A stretch of DNA of 64,000 nt from Melaminivora jejuensis (GCF_017811175.1 NZ_JACWIJ010000002.1:496001-560000); one strand, 5' to 3'. Positions 18,370 through 29,914 are shown, counted from the first letter of the stretch. Program-made: numbers and translations. Notes: generated by a model not told the origin, from the sequence alone.

Positions 18370-19625
18370 GACACCTTCGCGCTCAGGCGAGCAATCAGGC
18401 CGGGCGCGACCTCGGCGACCACATCGCCAAAGCGCTGCTCCCGCGCCAGGGACAGCAGCGGCACGTCGTATTTGACGTCCTCTGAGAGCTTGTTCAAGAA
18501 GGGAGCGAGCTCCTCCTGGAGCTGCGCGAGGAAGTCCGGGTCTGCCTTGGCCTCTGCCAGGATGACCTGCAACTCCGACAGCGCCTCGCGCGCCTCTGAG
18601 TCGACCGGCTGCTGCCCTGGCGCCGACGTCGCGACCTTCACCTTCTCGACCCAGAGCTTTTCGGAGTCGATGGATGCAGCTTGTGCGATGACTTGGGCTC
18701 GCAATGCGGCGCCATTTCCGAACAGCAAGCCGTGCAGCTGTGTGCTCCCCTCAAGCACCACACGCACGGCGTGGCAGACGCTGCTTTGCTCCAGCAATCG
18801 GCTCAGACCTCGGCCAACTTTCTGCGCCACAGCGTCCAGGGTGGAGCAATCGCTCACATCGACCTTCAGAACCTCCCAGCGCAGCACGTCCAGGTACAGT
18901 CGCTCCACGACTGACTTGCCCGCGTCGTTGACTGTCACGCTCACAGCGCCCTTGCGGCCGGTCTCGCGGATGTTGCGGCCCTGCAGGTTGCCCGGGAACA
19001 CGATGGTGGACGCTCCATCCCACTGCTGGAATTCATGAACGTGGCCCAGAGCCCAGTAGTCGTAACCCTTGGCGTGAAGTTCATCCACCGTGCAAGGCGC
19101 GTACGTCGTGTGCTCGGCGTAGCCCTCCAGGGCTGTGTGCAGGATGCCAATGTTGTAGCAGTCCTTGACCGCGCCCTTGTAGCTGGCGGCGAAGTTCTCG
19201 TCGACGGCGCGGTTGGGAAAGCTCCTGCCGTGTAGGGCGACCTTTAGGTCTTCAATCTTGTGAATTTCAGGTGAGCGCGAAGAGAAGACGTGGACGTTGT
19301 CTGGCATCTTGAGCGATTTCGTCATCTCGCTCTCCGCATCGTGATTGCCGTAGAGGACATAGGCGCGAATGCCGGCCTTGGCGAGCCGTCCCATCTGCTG
19401 GGCAAAGAAGATGCCGGTGCGGTAGTCCTTCCATGACCCGTCATACAGGTCCCCGGCGATGACGACAAAGGAGACCTTGTCTTCGATTGCCGTTGTCACC
19501 AGTTGCTTGAGTGCCTCCCGCGTGGCGCCTCGCAGTTGCTCGACGGGCGCCGCTTCGTAAGAGCTCAGGCCCCGCAGCGGACTGTCAAGGTGAATGTCCG
19601 CTGCGTGAATGAAACGAAATCCCAT
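18366..19625 (-). CDS. SbcD/YhaO-like DNA repair phosphoesterase
   Basis: About 419 residues of the Mre11/SbcD metallophosphoesterase family, the nuclease partner of the ATPase downstream. All metal-binding motifs are visible: Asp10 and His12 in HAADIHLDSP, GDLYD at 58-62, GNHD at 93-96, the later GILHTALEG and GHVHEF. I chose the ATG at 19625 because it follows GGAGGGAAGT at good spacing and starts directly with the domain. The longer frame to 19772 runs into the ISL3 element. The original promoter may have been displaced by that insertion 110 bp upstream. Confidence 0.83.
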   Translation of the reverse strand: MGFRFIHAADIHLDSPLRGLSSYEAAPVEQLRGATREALKQLVTTAIEDKVSFVVIAGDLYDGSWKDYRTGIFFAQQMGRLAKAGIRAYVLYGNHDAESEMTKSLKMPDNVHVFSSRSPEIHKIEDLKVALHGRSFPNRAVDENFAASYKGAVKDCYNIGILHTALEGYAEHTTYAPCTVDELHAKGYDYWALGHVHEFQQWDGASTIVFPGNLQGRNIRETGRKGAVSVTVNDAGKSVVERLYLDVLRWEVLKVDVSDCSTLDAVAQKVGRGLSRLLEQSSVCHAVRVVLEGSTQLHGLLFGNGAALRAQVIAQAASIDSEKLWVEKVKVATSAPGQQPVDSEAREALSELQVILAEAKADPDFLAQLQEELAPFLNKLSEDVKYDVPLLSLAREQRFGDVVAEVAPGLIARLSAKVS

Positions 19626-19736
19626 ACTTCCCTCCAGTCTCTCGTTCGATTTTGAGACAGCCGCAACTAGCATGCTCCTGTCCGGCGTCGCCAGCCATCG
19701 GCCACATACTGCCACGCCATCAAGGCGGATAGTCTT

Positions 19737-21185
19737 GGCTCCTCGTCGATTCGTGTGGAATCTGACAGGCACTACACATGGCGGTAGCCCGTGTCATTGC
19801 CAGGCTCAGCCATCTTGAATGGGCTTTGCGGCAAATCCTTGAGCCGGCTCATGCGCAGATGCGCAATCGCGATGAAGTTCTTGGCTGTGCGAAAGCCCCG
19901 GGCCGCCCGCTTGACCTGCAGCAGCAGCCCGTTCATGGCCTCCACATAGGCGTTGGAGCGGTTGTCCAGCATCCCCCGCACGACGCCATCGAAGTGTTCG
20001 GTGATGGTCTTGGCCAGACGCACAAAGGGCTTCAGGCGGCTTCGCCTGGCCCAGCTGAGCCAGCGCCTGAGCTCAAGCTGCGCGCTGCCCGAGTCGTTGT
20101 GTTCACGCGCCCTGGCGTACACCTCACGCAAACTCATCTTCATGCGCCAGGCACGGGCAGACTGAAGATGCGAGCGCTGCAGCCAGTGCATGGCGGCGGC
20201 TTGCCTGGCCGTCCAGCCCTGCGGGTTCTTGCGCATGCCCCACATCAAGCCCTTGCGGGTTTCGCTGTCCTTGTCACCAAAGACCTCCGTGACCGCCTTG
20301 GGGTGGCTGCGCCACTCGCTGGTGCGCACCTCGTCCATGGCCTGGCCGGCCAGGGCCACCACGTGAAAGCGGTCGTAGCTGATGGCCGCCTGGGGCAGCG
20401 CCTGGCTCACCCCCTTGAGGTAGGCGCCGCTCATGTCCTGGCAGACATGCTCGATCTTGGCGGGATCGCCCTGGTGCGCCTGCAAGTCCTGCACGAAGGC
20501 GTGCACCGTTTCATGGTCGCGCCCTTCGGTGACAAACAGCAGCCGCTTGGCCTCCAGGTCATGCACCACGGTGATGTAGTTGTGCCCCTTGCGCAGGCTG
20601 GTCTCATCGATGCCGATGCGGCGCACGCCGCTCATGTCGTCGCCGTGGCGAGCGCACCCGACGTAGTGCTCGATGCGCAGCCACAGCTGTTTGTCCGAGC
20701 AGCGCAGCAGCTCAGCCGCCTGGCGCACCGGCATCTGCGCGCACAGCGACAGCGCCAGCGCTTCAAACAAGGCCGTAAAACCCGATCCCTCCCGGGCCCA
20801 GGCAACAGGCGCCTGCGCCGTCTTGCCGCAGCCCGAGCAGGCCACGCGCGGCACGTCGGCGTGCAGCCAGGCTTCGTATTGAAAGAAGTCCAGGTGGCGC
20901 CAGCAGCGGCGCAGCCGGTCGTGGATGCCTTGCTCGGCCAGGCCGCAGTGCGGGCAAGCCAGGCGCTTGGCGCTGCAGCGCACTTCAAAGTCGATGCGCC
21001 GGCGGGCCGTCTCAAGCTGCACCTGCACCACCTCCCAGGGCGGCTGCAGGCCCAGTGCCGTGGTGAACAACGCCTCGATCCCTGCTCCTGCGGTCATGTC
21101 GGTTTGCATCTTTCTTCTGATCTACTCAGTGTCGCCCCAGGGGCCAATTGTGGGTGTTGGGATCCACACGAATCGACGAGGAGCC
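19737..21185 (-). mobile_element. ISL3-family element, copy 1 (complete)
   Basis: A 1449-bp element bounded by inverted repeats beginning GGCTCCTCGTCGATTCGTGT at both ends. The flanking 8-mers (ATAGTCTT left, ATAGGCGT right) share only the first four bases, so the usual 8-bp duplication is absent or decayed. It truncates the gene to its right. A deleted copy lies at 32543-33473 and a solo 29-bp end at 60624-60652. Confidence 0.85.
19772..21109 (-). CDS. ISL3-family transposase
   Basis: A 445-residue ISL3 transposase in a single frame. The N-terminal zinc-binding region has two CxxC pairs (CPHCGLAEQG and CSGCGKTAQAP). A catalytic Asp is in RRIGIDETSLRKGHNY. Further blocks are HVCQDMSGAYLKGV, DRFHVVALAGQAMDEVR and the C-terminal NRSNAYVEAMNGLLLQVKRA, which carries the catalytic Glu. 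Length and motifs are complete, so this copy could supply transposase to the deleted copy. The start could also be the Met at residue 5, which is the only one kept in copy 2. Confidence 0.88.
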   Translation of the reverse strand: MQTDMTAGAGIEALFTTALGLQPPWEVVQVQLETARRRIDFEVRCSAKRLACPHCGLAEQGIHDRLRRCWRHLDFFQYEAWLHADVPRVACSGCGKTAQAPVAWAREGSGFTALFEALALSLCAQMPVRQAAELLRCSDKQLWLRIEHYVGCARHGDDMSGVRRIGIDETSLRKGHNYITVVHDLEAKRLLFVTEGRDHETVHAFVQDLQAHQGDPAKIEHVCQDMSGAYLKGVSQALPQAAISYDRFHVVALAGQAMDEVRTSEWRSHPKAVTEVFGDKDSETRKGLMWGMRKNPQGWTARQAAAMHWLQRSHLQSARAWRMKMSLREVYARAREHNDSGSAQLELRRWLSWARRSRLKPFVRLAKTITEHFDGVVRGMLDNRSNAYVEAMNGLLLQVKRAARGFRTAKNFIAIAHLRMSRLKDLPQSPFKMAEPGNDTGYRHV

Positions 21186-21811
21186 ATAGGCGTGATGTTT
21201 TCCTTCTGTCTGCAGATCGATTGGCTCTGCGCGCCATAAATGCCCTGGGCAAGCGCATGCAGCAAGATTCCACGGTGCAATTGGCGGAGAGGCTGATCGG
21301 CGATGAGGAGGCTTTGTCTATCGCCGTAGCAGTTGCCTTTGAGAGCTATGTGAAAGACGAAAGAGATGACGATGCCAAGGCGGTTGTTCGTGCAAGCGCT
21401 GATGCAAAAGAGCGGGTATTGACGGAGCTGGGCAACAACCTGGAGCGCGCAGCAAGATCGGGTGCGTTGTTTAACAAACTGCGCTCCGCTATCAACCTGT
21501 GGCTTGCACCGCGACTGGTCCCAGAGCGTTGCAGGGCGCTATTCGATGCCGTTCGGGAACAAGACCCATCCCTGGATTCGTTCGCGTTGGCCTTGATGGA
21601 GGGCAGTTTCGATTCAGTCAAAGGACAACGCTATGCAGTTCCCAAGGAAGTTGAACGTATCGAGGCGTATGCCGCTATGGACTTTTTGAAAGAGCATGGT
21701 TCCGCTCGATTGAAAGACGAAGCCCTTGGACTGCCTGCGCGCGCTGCTTGGAGCGCAGTGGTGGAGGGAAAAGAGTTCTATGGCGTTGACGGTTCAGTTG
21801 CTGAGCGCTGA
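21186..21811 (+). pseudogene. C-terminal fragment of an unrecognised gene, cut by ISL3
   Basis: About 208 residues continue an open frame out of the ISL3 end and stop at 21809-21811. Readable parts include RAINALGKRMQQDSTVQLAE, LERAARSGALFNKLRSAIN and LWLAPRLVPERCRALFDAV. The helical, Leu/Ala/Glu-rich composition would fit the C-terminal region of a large NTPase, but I do not recognise the family. The N-terminal part is not in the window on either side of the IS, so a deletion accompanied or followed the insertion. Given its neighbours it may be a lost defence gene. Confidence 0.5.
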
Positions 21812-21931
21812 AGTTTGGTCTGATCTCGTCCGTCTGCAGCACCGATAGTCATCCAGCGCAGCGATGCCGTAAGAATAGCCCGCGCCGTCGTGGCGCCGGC
21901 CATCGAGCAAGGCCAATGGAGTCCTGCTGGA

Positions 21932-21970
21932 TGTAAATCACATTACTTGAAAAAAAGTGATGTAAATATT
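21932..21970 (+). promoter_or_regulatory. Candidate AbiEi operator
   Basis: An AT-rich segment with an inverted repeat: ATCAC, a TTACTTGAAAA centre and then GTGAT. It ends 15 bp before the AbiEi start. AbiEi antitoxins are known to repress their own promoter by binding inverted repeats here, so this is the likely operator. Inferred from position and symmetry. Confidence 0.45.
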
Positions 21971-21984
21971 AAACTTGGACGCCT

Positions 21985-22584
21985 ATGAACCAATCCGACT
22001 ACATCCTTGAACTGGCCCGGCACCGGCGCGTGCTGCGGGCGGCGGATGTGCGTGCGCAAGGCTGGTCGCCGCAGCTTTTGATTCGGCTGCACCAGGCGGG
22101 CAAGCTGCACCGGCTGGGGCGCGGTTTGTACGGGCTGCCCGACGCCGAAGTGACCGAGCACCAGACGCTGATCGAGGTGTGCCAGCGCGTGCCCAAGGCC
22201 GTGCTGTGCCTGCTGAGCGCGTTGCAGTTCCACGAGATCGGCACGCAACTGCCCCACGAAGTATGGGTCGCGCTGCCTGAAGGCACGCAGGCCCCGGCGC
22301 CGGGCTACCCGGCGCTGCGCATCACGCGCCTGCGTGGCGCCGCGTACAGCGACGGCATCCAGACAGTGGCCGAGCACGGCGCCCCAATCCGCGTGTACAG
22401 CGCCGCCAAAACGGTGACGGACTGCTTCAAGTTCCGCAACAAGATTGGCCTGGACGTGGCGCTGGAGGCGCTGAAAGATGCATGGCGCAGCCGAAAGGTC
22501 ACCATGGACGAGCTGGGCCACTTCGCCAAGATCAATCGCGTCGAACGTGTCATGCAGCCTTACCTGGAGGCGGTCACGCAATGA
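21985..22584 (+). CDS. abiEi: AbiEi antitoxin (type IV toxin-antitoxin)
   Basis: A 199-residue AbiEi-family protein. The N-terminal winged-helix domain (YILELARHRRVLRAADVRAQ, then LHRLGRGLYGLPDAEVTEH) binds the promoter. The C-terminal antitoxin domain contains RIYSAAKT-like VYSAAKTVTDCFKFRNKIG and ALEALKDAWRSRKV. It counteracts the nucleotidyltransferase toxin without direct binding, the definition of type IV systems. The stop overlaps the toxin start (ATGA, 22581-22584), so translation is coupled. The system causes abortive infection and can stabilise mobile DNA. It looks complete. Confidence 0.92.
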   Translation: MNQSDYILELARHRRVLRAADVRAQGWSPQLLIRLHQAGKLHRLGRGLYGLPDAEVTEHQTLIEVCQRVPKAVLCLLSALQFHEIGTQLPHEVWVALPEGTQAPAPGYPALRITRLRGAAYSDGIQTVAEHGAPIRVYSAAKTVTDCFKFRNKIGLDVALEALKDAWRSRKVTMDELGHFAKINRVERVMQPYLEAVTQ

Positions 22585-23483
22585 GCGCGAATCTTTCGGC
22601 ATCCATCCTGGCCCGGTTGCTGACGCTTGCCAAACAACGGGATGACGACTACAGCCTGCTGCTCAACCGCTTCGGCATGGAGCGCCTGCTGGCGCGCGTC
22701 AGCAGCTCACCGTATGCAGAGCGTTTCTTGCTCAAGGGTGCGCTGCTCTTTGCGCTGTGGTACGACACTCCGCACCGCCCGACACGGGATGCCGACCTGC
22801 TGGGCTTCGGCCCTGATGATGAGACAAACCTGATAGCCACTTTCCGCGAAGTCGCTGCCATGGACCTGGACGATGGCATCGTGTTTGACCCGGAATCCGT
22901 GAAAGCCGATGCCATTCGCGAAGACAACACCTACGGCGGCACCCGCATCACGCTGGTGGCACGCATAGGCTCTGCGCGCTGCGCCCTGCAAATCGACGTG
23001 GGCTTTGGCGATGCCGTGACGCCAGGGCCGCAGACTGTGACTTATCCCACTTTGCTGGACGACTTCCAAGCCCCTACGCTGCGGGTGTATCCGGTCTACA
23101 CCGTGATTGCCGAGAAGTACCAGGCCATGGTGATGCTGGGGCAGGCAAACAGCCGCATGAAAGACTTTTTCGACCTTACGGTGATTGCAAGGCGAACAGA
23201 GCTGGACGGCGCCACGCTGGCCACAGCCATAACCGCCACCTTTGCCCGACGCCAGACAGCATTGCCTACAGGGCGCCCGCTTGCACTGACGAAACAGTTC
23301 AGCGAAGACCCTGCCAAGCTGCGCCAGTGGCAGGCTTTCTTGAACAAGAACCGCATTGCCGCAGCCAGTTTGGGTGACACCATTGCGCTGCTTGACGACC
23401 TGCTGTGGCCTCCCACGCAGGTGGCTGCCGCACACAGCCAGGCGAAGGCCACTTGGCGCCCGGATTCCTTGCGCTGGGTTTGA
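22581..23483 (+). CDS. abiEii: AbiEii nucleotidyltransferase toxin
   Basis: A 300-residue protein of the AbiEii/AbiGii (DUF1814) nucleotidyltransferase family. The start is ATG at 22581, overlapping the antitoxin stop. Catalytic features: FLLKGALLFALWYDTP, then RPTRDADLLGFG (Asp70, Asp72), CALQIDVGFGDAV, and the conserved EKYQAMVMLGQ and RMKDFFDL segments. Relatives transfer nucleotides to tRNA acceptor ends and halt growth. It is followed after 29 bp by the giant helicase gene on the same strand, so read-through could co-express the defence genes. Confidence 0.92.
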   Translation: MSANLSASILARLLTLAKQRDDDYSLLLNRFGMERLLARVSSSPYAERFLLKGALLFALWYDTPHRPTRDADLLGFGPDDETNLIATFREVAAMDLDDGIVFDPESVKADAIREDNTYGGTRITLVARIGSARCALQIDVGFGDAVTPGPQTVTYPTLLDDFQAPTLRVYPVYTVIAEKYQAMVMLGQANSRMKDFFDLTVIARRTELDGATLATAITATFARRQTALPTGRPLALTKQFSEDPAKLRQWQAFLNKNRIAAASLGDTIALLDDLLWPPTQVAAAHSQAKATWRPDSLRWV

Positions 23484-23512
23484 CGCATCAACCAACTGAT
23501 TTAGCCGTTCAC

Positions 23513-26500
23513 ATGCTTCCATCATTGCTTGCTCACGACATCCAGGCGGCACTGAAGCAGTTTCTGGTTTCCGCTTTCGAGCCCGCCGACGCTTTCAACC
23601 ACGGCTTGATGAGCCGCTTTGTCGATGACGAGGCAGCGTGGCTCAAAGGCCCGTATGTGCAGGTGGGGCTGCCTTTTGTGGCAGGCAAAAGTGGTAAGAC
23701 GTTCTTTGACACGTTCGAGACCGCGCACCCTGGTTTCAGCCACCAAGAACACGCATGGGAGCGGCTGGCGAGCCACCGTCAAGGCCTCAGCACTTTGGTG
23801 GCCACCGGTACGGGCAGCGGTAAGACAGAGTGTTTTCTGTACCCGGTGCTGGACCACTGCGCTCGCGCCCGCGCGGCGGGCGAATCTGGCGTAAAGGCCT
23901 TGGTCATCTACCCCATGAATGCGCTGGCCACTGACCAAGCGCGTCGCATTGCCGAACTGGTAGCCTCCACCGCTGCGTTTGCCGGGTTGCGCGTGGGGCT
24001 GTATGTGGGCGGAAACGCCGGGGCACCTGGCGAAGGCATGGTGATGACCCAGGGAGCCGTCATCACTGACCGTGACACTCTTCGCAAGCACCCGCCCGAC
24101 ATCTTGCTGACCAACTACAAGATGCTCGACTACCTGATGCTGCGGCCCAAGGACCGACAGCTGTGGGCAGCCAACGTACCCACCACGCTGCGCTATGTGG
24201 TGGTGGACGAGCTGCACACTTTTGATGGTGCCCAGGGTACTGACCTGGCCTTGCTGCTGCGCCGCTTACGCGCACGACTCAAAACTCCCACCGGGCACCT
24301 CATCTGTGCCGGTACATCAGCCACCTTGGGCAACGCCGCAGACACATCGCCTCTGCGTGAATATGCGCGGCAGATTTTTGGTGTGCCGTTTAGCGAAGAG
24401 GCTGTGGTGACCGAGAGCCGCCAATCGGTGGGGCGGTTTCTGGAAGACGCCACGGTGGACTATATGTTCTTGTTCCGAGCAGAACAGGCGCCGCTGCTGG
24501 AGCCATCGCAGTACCCCACGCCGCAGACTGCGGTGCAGGCTTGGTTTTCACTGTTTTTCCCGGACGAGCCAGCGCCAGAGGATGTGAATGCACCTGCGTG
24601 GCGCCGCGGGCTTGGTCAGTTGCTCAAGCGCCATCAACTCTTTGTGAACTTGCTGAAGTTGGCTAAGGGTGGCGTGGTGAGCTACCCCGAACTGACAGAA
24701 GCCTTTGCGCGCAACATGCCCGCGGCCAGCACAGCGCAGGTCACTCAGGTGCTGGATGCCTTGCTGGTGCTGGTGGCCTGGGCGCTGCGCGATGGCTCGC
24801 AGCCCCTGGTAACACTGCGGCTACAGCTATGGGTACGTGAATTACGCCGCATGGTGGGCAAGCTCAGCGTGAACCCACAAGAAGTGAAATTGCGCAGTGA
24901 GCGTGACCTGCCGGTGGCGCGCGATGGTGTCTACCTGCCCATGGTGCAGTGCAGCCAGTGCCGCACCACGGGTTGGCTATCCCGATTGGTGCAGGGCACC
25001 AGCAAACTCTCGACCCAGCTTGATGAGGTCTACAACACCTGGTTCTCGCGACGCCCCGAGGCGGCGCGGCTGTATGCATCAGAGAGCATTTCGCGCTCGC
25101 ATGTCGATGGCGTGACCGAGCGCGTTTGCGTAGCCTGCGGAACCATGCAGCAAAGCCAGGAAGAGTGCCTGGCTTGCGGTCATCAAGAGTTGTTGTCGGT
25201 GTTTCGTGTGACGGCCCAGAAGACGCAAGTGATAGGCCAGGCGCAGTACACGCGGCACGACAACACCTGCCCAGCTTGCGGCGAGCAAGACGAGCTCTTG
25301 CTGCTGGGTGCGCGCAGCGCCACGCTGGGCTCGCAGGTGGTGGAGAGCAGTTGGGCCAGCGTGTTCAACGACGACAAGAAGCTGATTGCGTTTTCAGATT
25401 CGGTGCAAGATGCTGCCCACCGTGCGGGCTTCTTTGGCGCGCGTACTTACCTGAACAACGTGCGCACGGCACTGGCCCATGTGATGGACGAGGTGGCGCC
25501 CACGCGCTTGAACTGGACCGCGTTCCTCGAAAAGATGGAGCAGCAGTTCGAGCAACCCGGCTCGGTGTTGCACATGTCGCGCGAGTCGCTGGTATCGGAG
25601 TTCGTGGCGCCGAACATGATGTGGCAGCGCGATTGGTCGGTGGAGCTGCAGGAAAAGCAGCATCTGCCCGCTGAGAGCCGGCTGCCGCTGAAGGTCAAGA
25701 AGCGACTGCTCTGGCAGGCCTACAGTGAGATGACCTACCAAAGCCACCGCGGGCGAACCTTGGAGCGCACAGGCAAAGCGACGCTATCGGTGCCTTGGAA
25801 CGTGGTGGAGGCGGTGGCTGCCGACTTGCTGCCGCGTTATCGCGAACAGTTTGGCACCCATGGGCTCGAATTGAAGACGGTGACCCAATGGTTGTGGGGC
25901 ACCCTGGCGCACATGCGTAGACGCGGTGGGGTGATGCACCCTGAGCTCGGCGCCTACGCTGGAGACGGCAGAGTCTATGCCCTGGTCAAAACCGGGAGCA
26001 GCGCGGAATGGATGCCCAAGATGGGAGAGCACACACCGCGACCGGTGCTGCTGACCATGGGCACGCAGCCTGGCTTTGACAAATTGACCGGAAGTAAGCG
26101 CCCCACCTGGTACGACCGATGGGCCGCTGCCGTTCTGGGGCAGCAAGCCTTGCTGGCCAAAGGCATGGCCGCCGATATGTACCGTGAGGCTTTGCTGGCG
26201 TTCAAGGAGGCCGGTATTCTGGAGCTGACGGTCCACCACCAAGGCGAGACCTGGGCCATCAAACCCGAGGCGTTGGAGCTAGATACCGAGGTGGCGTTCG
26301 TGGCCACTGCCGGCAGCAAGCGCAGGCTGGCAGTGCCCCGGCAAGATGCAGAGCAACTGCTGGGAATGGCCTGTATTGATGCGCCAGAGTCTCGGTACGA
26401 AGCCCTCATTTCTCAGCCGGATGATTGGTGGGCTCGACGGTTTAGCAAAGGCGACTTGCGGCGTGTCATTGCCGCCGAGCACACTGGGTTGCTGGAGCGA

Positions 26501-29500
26501 CCTGTGCGAGAGGCCCTTGAGAGCCGTTTCAAGTCCAAGCAGCCCAAACCATGGTTTGAGAATCTGCTCTCCGCGACGCCCACGCTGGAGATGGGGGTGG
26601 ATATTGGCGATTTGTCGTCGGTGTTGTTGTGCTCGGTACCTCCCAACCAAGCCAGCTTTTTGCAACGGGTAGGTCGGGCTGGGCGTCGTGACGGCAATGC
26701 CCTGGCTACCACGCTGGCAGATGGCAACAGCCCCATGACCTGTACTTCTTCGCCGAAACCCAGGAGATGCTGTCGGGTGAGGTGGCGCCGCCTGGGGTGT
26801 TCTTACAGGCTGCTGAGGTGTTGCGTCGGCAATTGTTTGCGTTTTGCATGGACGACTGGGTGGCCAGCCTGAACAACATTTCAGCGTTGCCTGACAAGAC
26901 CTCGCAGGCACTTGATGCGATGGACCAGGGTAAGCAGGAGCGCTTCCCGTACGTATTCAGCAACTATGTGCTGGCGCACGAGGAGCGGTTGTTTCAGGGC
27001 TTTGTACAGTTGCTGGCGAGTGATATTGACGATGTGGTCACTGCGAGGCTGTGGGACTTCATGCAGGGGCAAGGTGAATCGGACGGGATGCGCACTCGTT
27101 TGCTGAAGGCCCTGGAGGAGCTGCAGGAAGAGCGGCGTACCTACAAAAAGCGCAAGGACGAGCTCGATAAGGTGCGCACGAAAGCACAGCAAAGGCCTCA
27201 GGACGATGCCACGCGCGCTGAAATCGACAACCTGCTGCGCGAGCGGGACAAATTGCTGGAGCTGATTAAAGAAATCAACACGCGCGACCTGCTGAACACG
27301 CTGACCGATGCGGGGCTGATTCCCAACTATGCCTTCCCGGAGGCCGGCGTGGAGCTCAAGTCGGTTTTGTGGCGCAAGCGGGCCTCGGACGAGCCAGGCC
27401 AAGGCGCCTATGTCACGCTGACCACGCAAAAGTACGAACGCCCGGCCCAATCTGCCCTTTCGGAGTTCGCGCCTGAGAACCGCTTTTATGCCAACCAGCG
27501 GCGTGTGGAGGTGGACCAAATCAACATGAATTTGGCCAAGACGGAAGACTGGCGTTTCTGCCCGTCCTGTCATCACATGCAAAACCTGACGGTAGAGGCA
27601 GACACCCATGTAGCGTGCCCTTCGTGCGGCGATGCGATGTGGTCGGATGCGGCACAACGCCGTACGCTGCTGCGCTTCAAGCAAGCCATTGCCAACAGCA
27701 ACGACACGGATGTGCGCATCGACGACAGTGCCGATGACCGCGAGCCCAAGTATTACGTGCGCCAGCTGATGGCGGATTTCTCGCCCTCTCACATCCGCGA
27801 GGGATGGCAGATTGGCTCGGGTGCTCTGCCGTTTGGTTTTGAATTCATCTCCCGGGTGACGTTCCGGGACGTGAACTTTGGCGAGCTCGCCAAGCCTGGC
27901 GAGGCGTTCAAGGTGGCGGACAAGGAATCCTCGCGCCCGGGGTTCAAGCTGTGTAAGCACTGCGGCAAGGTGCAAAAGCCCCCACGGCGCAGCAGCGACC
28001 CGAGCGGGCAAAGCCATAGCTTCGATTGCCCCAAATACGGGGATGACAGTCCTACCAACTTGCTGGAGTGCCTGTACCTGTACCGAGAGTTCGAGTCGGA
28101 GGCGTTGCGGATTCTGGTGCCGTACACCAAGAACGGCATGGACGAGAGCGTGGTCCAGTCCTTCATGGCGGCCGTGCAGTTGGGCCTCAAGCGCCGCTTT
28201 GGTGGCAAGGTGGACCACTTGCGCATGGTGTTGCAAGACGAGCCAGGAAAAGACGGTGGGCCGCGCCGCCATTACGTCATGCTGTACGACTCCGTACCTG
28301 GAGGCACAGGCTATCTGCACCAGTTGCTGGCCCATGATGCGGGCACCTTGTCTGATGTGCTCAAGATGGCGTTGCAGGCGGTCACCAGTTGCTCTTGCAA
28401 TGACGACCCGGAAAAAGATGGCTGCTACCGCTGTCTTTACCAGTACCGACTGGGGCGCAGCATGGAGCAGGTGTCCCGAGACCAAGCCAAGGCGGTGCTG
28501 GGTGAACTGGTGGGGGCGCTGGACCAGCTGGAGCGGGTCAAGACGATTTCCGAGATTTTTATCAACCCGAACTTCGACTCAGTCCTGGAGGCTCGGTTTA
28601 TCGAGTCACTGAAGCGCCTCGGTGGTGTCGGCTCCATCCCCATGGTCAAGCTGGTGCAGGACGTAGTGAACGGGAAGTCCGGCTTTGTGTTGGAAGTGGG
28701 TGGGCAGCGGTATCGAGTGGAGCCGCAGTGCGATGTGGGCGCTGAGCAAGGGGTACTCGCCGCAAGCAAACCGGATTTTGTGATTTGGCCTTGGGCAACG
28801 GGCTCCAAACGCCGCCCCGTTGCCGTTTTTTGCGACGGCTGGGCTTATCACAAAGACTGTTTGCGCGAGGATGCGTTGAAGCGTAGCGCGTTGGTGGCCA
28901 GCGGCAGGTTCTGGTGCTGGTCTGTTACGCACAACGATGTGATGGATGCGCTTGCAGGGAAAGTGGATACCGACCTGGAGTCGCCGTTGATGGGCATGTC
29001 CCGCCATCATGGGGCCAAGGCTCCCGCAACGGTTCCACGCGCGCAAGAGAAGGCCTTCACGCAGCATGCGGTCGCCAGCTTGTTGCATTGGCTTGCCACC
29101 CCGGCGGATGGACCCTCCGGCGACCCTGCAGTCGAGCAGTTGCAGCGCAACGCCTTGTGGTTGGGCTTTTTGATGGTGCCGCATAACGAACAGGAGAAAT
29201 CCACATGTGAGCATCAGCTCGGGCAATGGATTCATCGACTGCCTGCGCATGTCAAGGAACCGGGCAAAGGTTTTGCGCACAGCCTGTCCAAGGTGTCGGG
29301 AGTATGTCAGCAAGTTGGCTGGTGGCCGTTGGTTGCCGCCAAGGGTCTTCCACAGGATGAGAACTGGATGGCGCCTGGCGTTCTGGTGCTGGACGAGGCA
29401 AAGGCAGAAGATGACACTGCCCTTCACCTGGCTTGGCGCCAGTGGCTGCAACTGTTCAACACGGCGCAGTCGCTGCCAGGAATGTGGCTTGTCACCGCCA

Positions 29501-29910
29501 GCGGACTGGACCAGCACGATTACGACGGCCTGCCCCCCGTGCCTGCACCTGCGGCCGCGCAGTCGTCTGAGCAAACGTCTTTGAACGGCGCGTGGTTGGA
29601 GGTCCTTGAGCAGCTTTTGGAGCCTCTCAAGCCGGGTATGGTTCGGTTGGCGCAGGCCGGCGCGGCTGTGCCCGAAATCGGCCCCGAACTGGCAGATGAC
29701 AAAGGCCGCGTTGCGGCGGACGCCGAGATGGTTTGGGCAGCTGCCCATGTAGCGATTCTTCGACCGGACCAGGCAGATATGGTGCAGGAGTGGACCGCGC
29801 AAGGGTGGACAGTGCTGTGTCTGGATGAGGACCTGACACATTGCAATGCGCAGCCTTGGGACAAGGCTGCTGCAACGGCCTTGGGTCTGACCATCGAAAA
29901 CCAGGAGTAG
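23513..29910 (+). pseudogene. Giant DEAD/DEAH helicase with DUF1998 (MrfA/DruE-like), frameshifted
   Basis: Two frames (23513-26872 and 26767-29910) make one protein of about 2132 residues. The first has Walker A ATGTGSGKTECFLYP, a DELH box in VVVDELHTFDGAQGTD, SAT in CAGTSATLG, and the motif VI block LQRVGRAGRRDG. The second carries DUF1998 with its Cys clusters (CKHCGKVQK; SCSCNDDPEKDGCYRCLYQY) and VPGGTGYLHQLL. The join is at a C4 run (26731-26734), where one extra C restores HDLYFFAETQ. The family includes MrfA repair helicases and the large DruE/DrmA-type defence helicases. Five bases separate it from the next gene, so they form an operon. Confidence 0.75.
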
Positions 29911-29914
29911 AACT

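Noticed and set aside
19778..21185. Long plus-strand frame opposite the ISL3 transposase
   Set aside because: It is a shadow of the transposase gene with Ala/Gly/His-rich content. Only the part beyond 21185 is real coding sequence.
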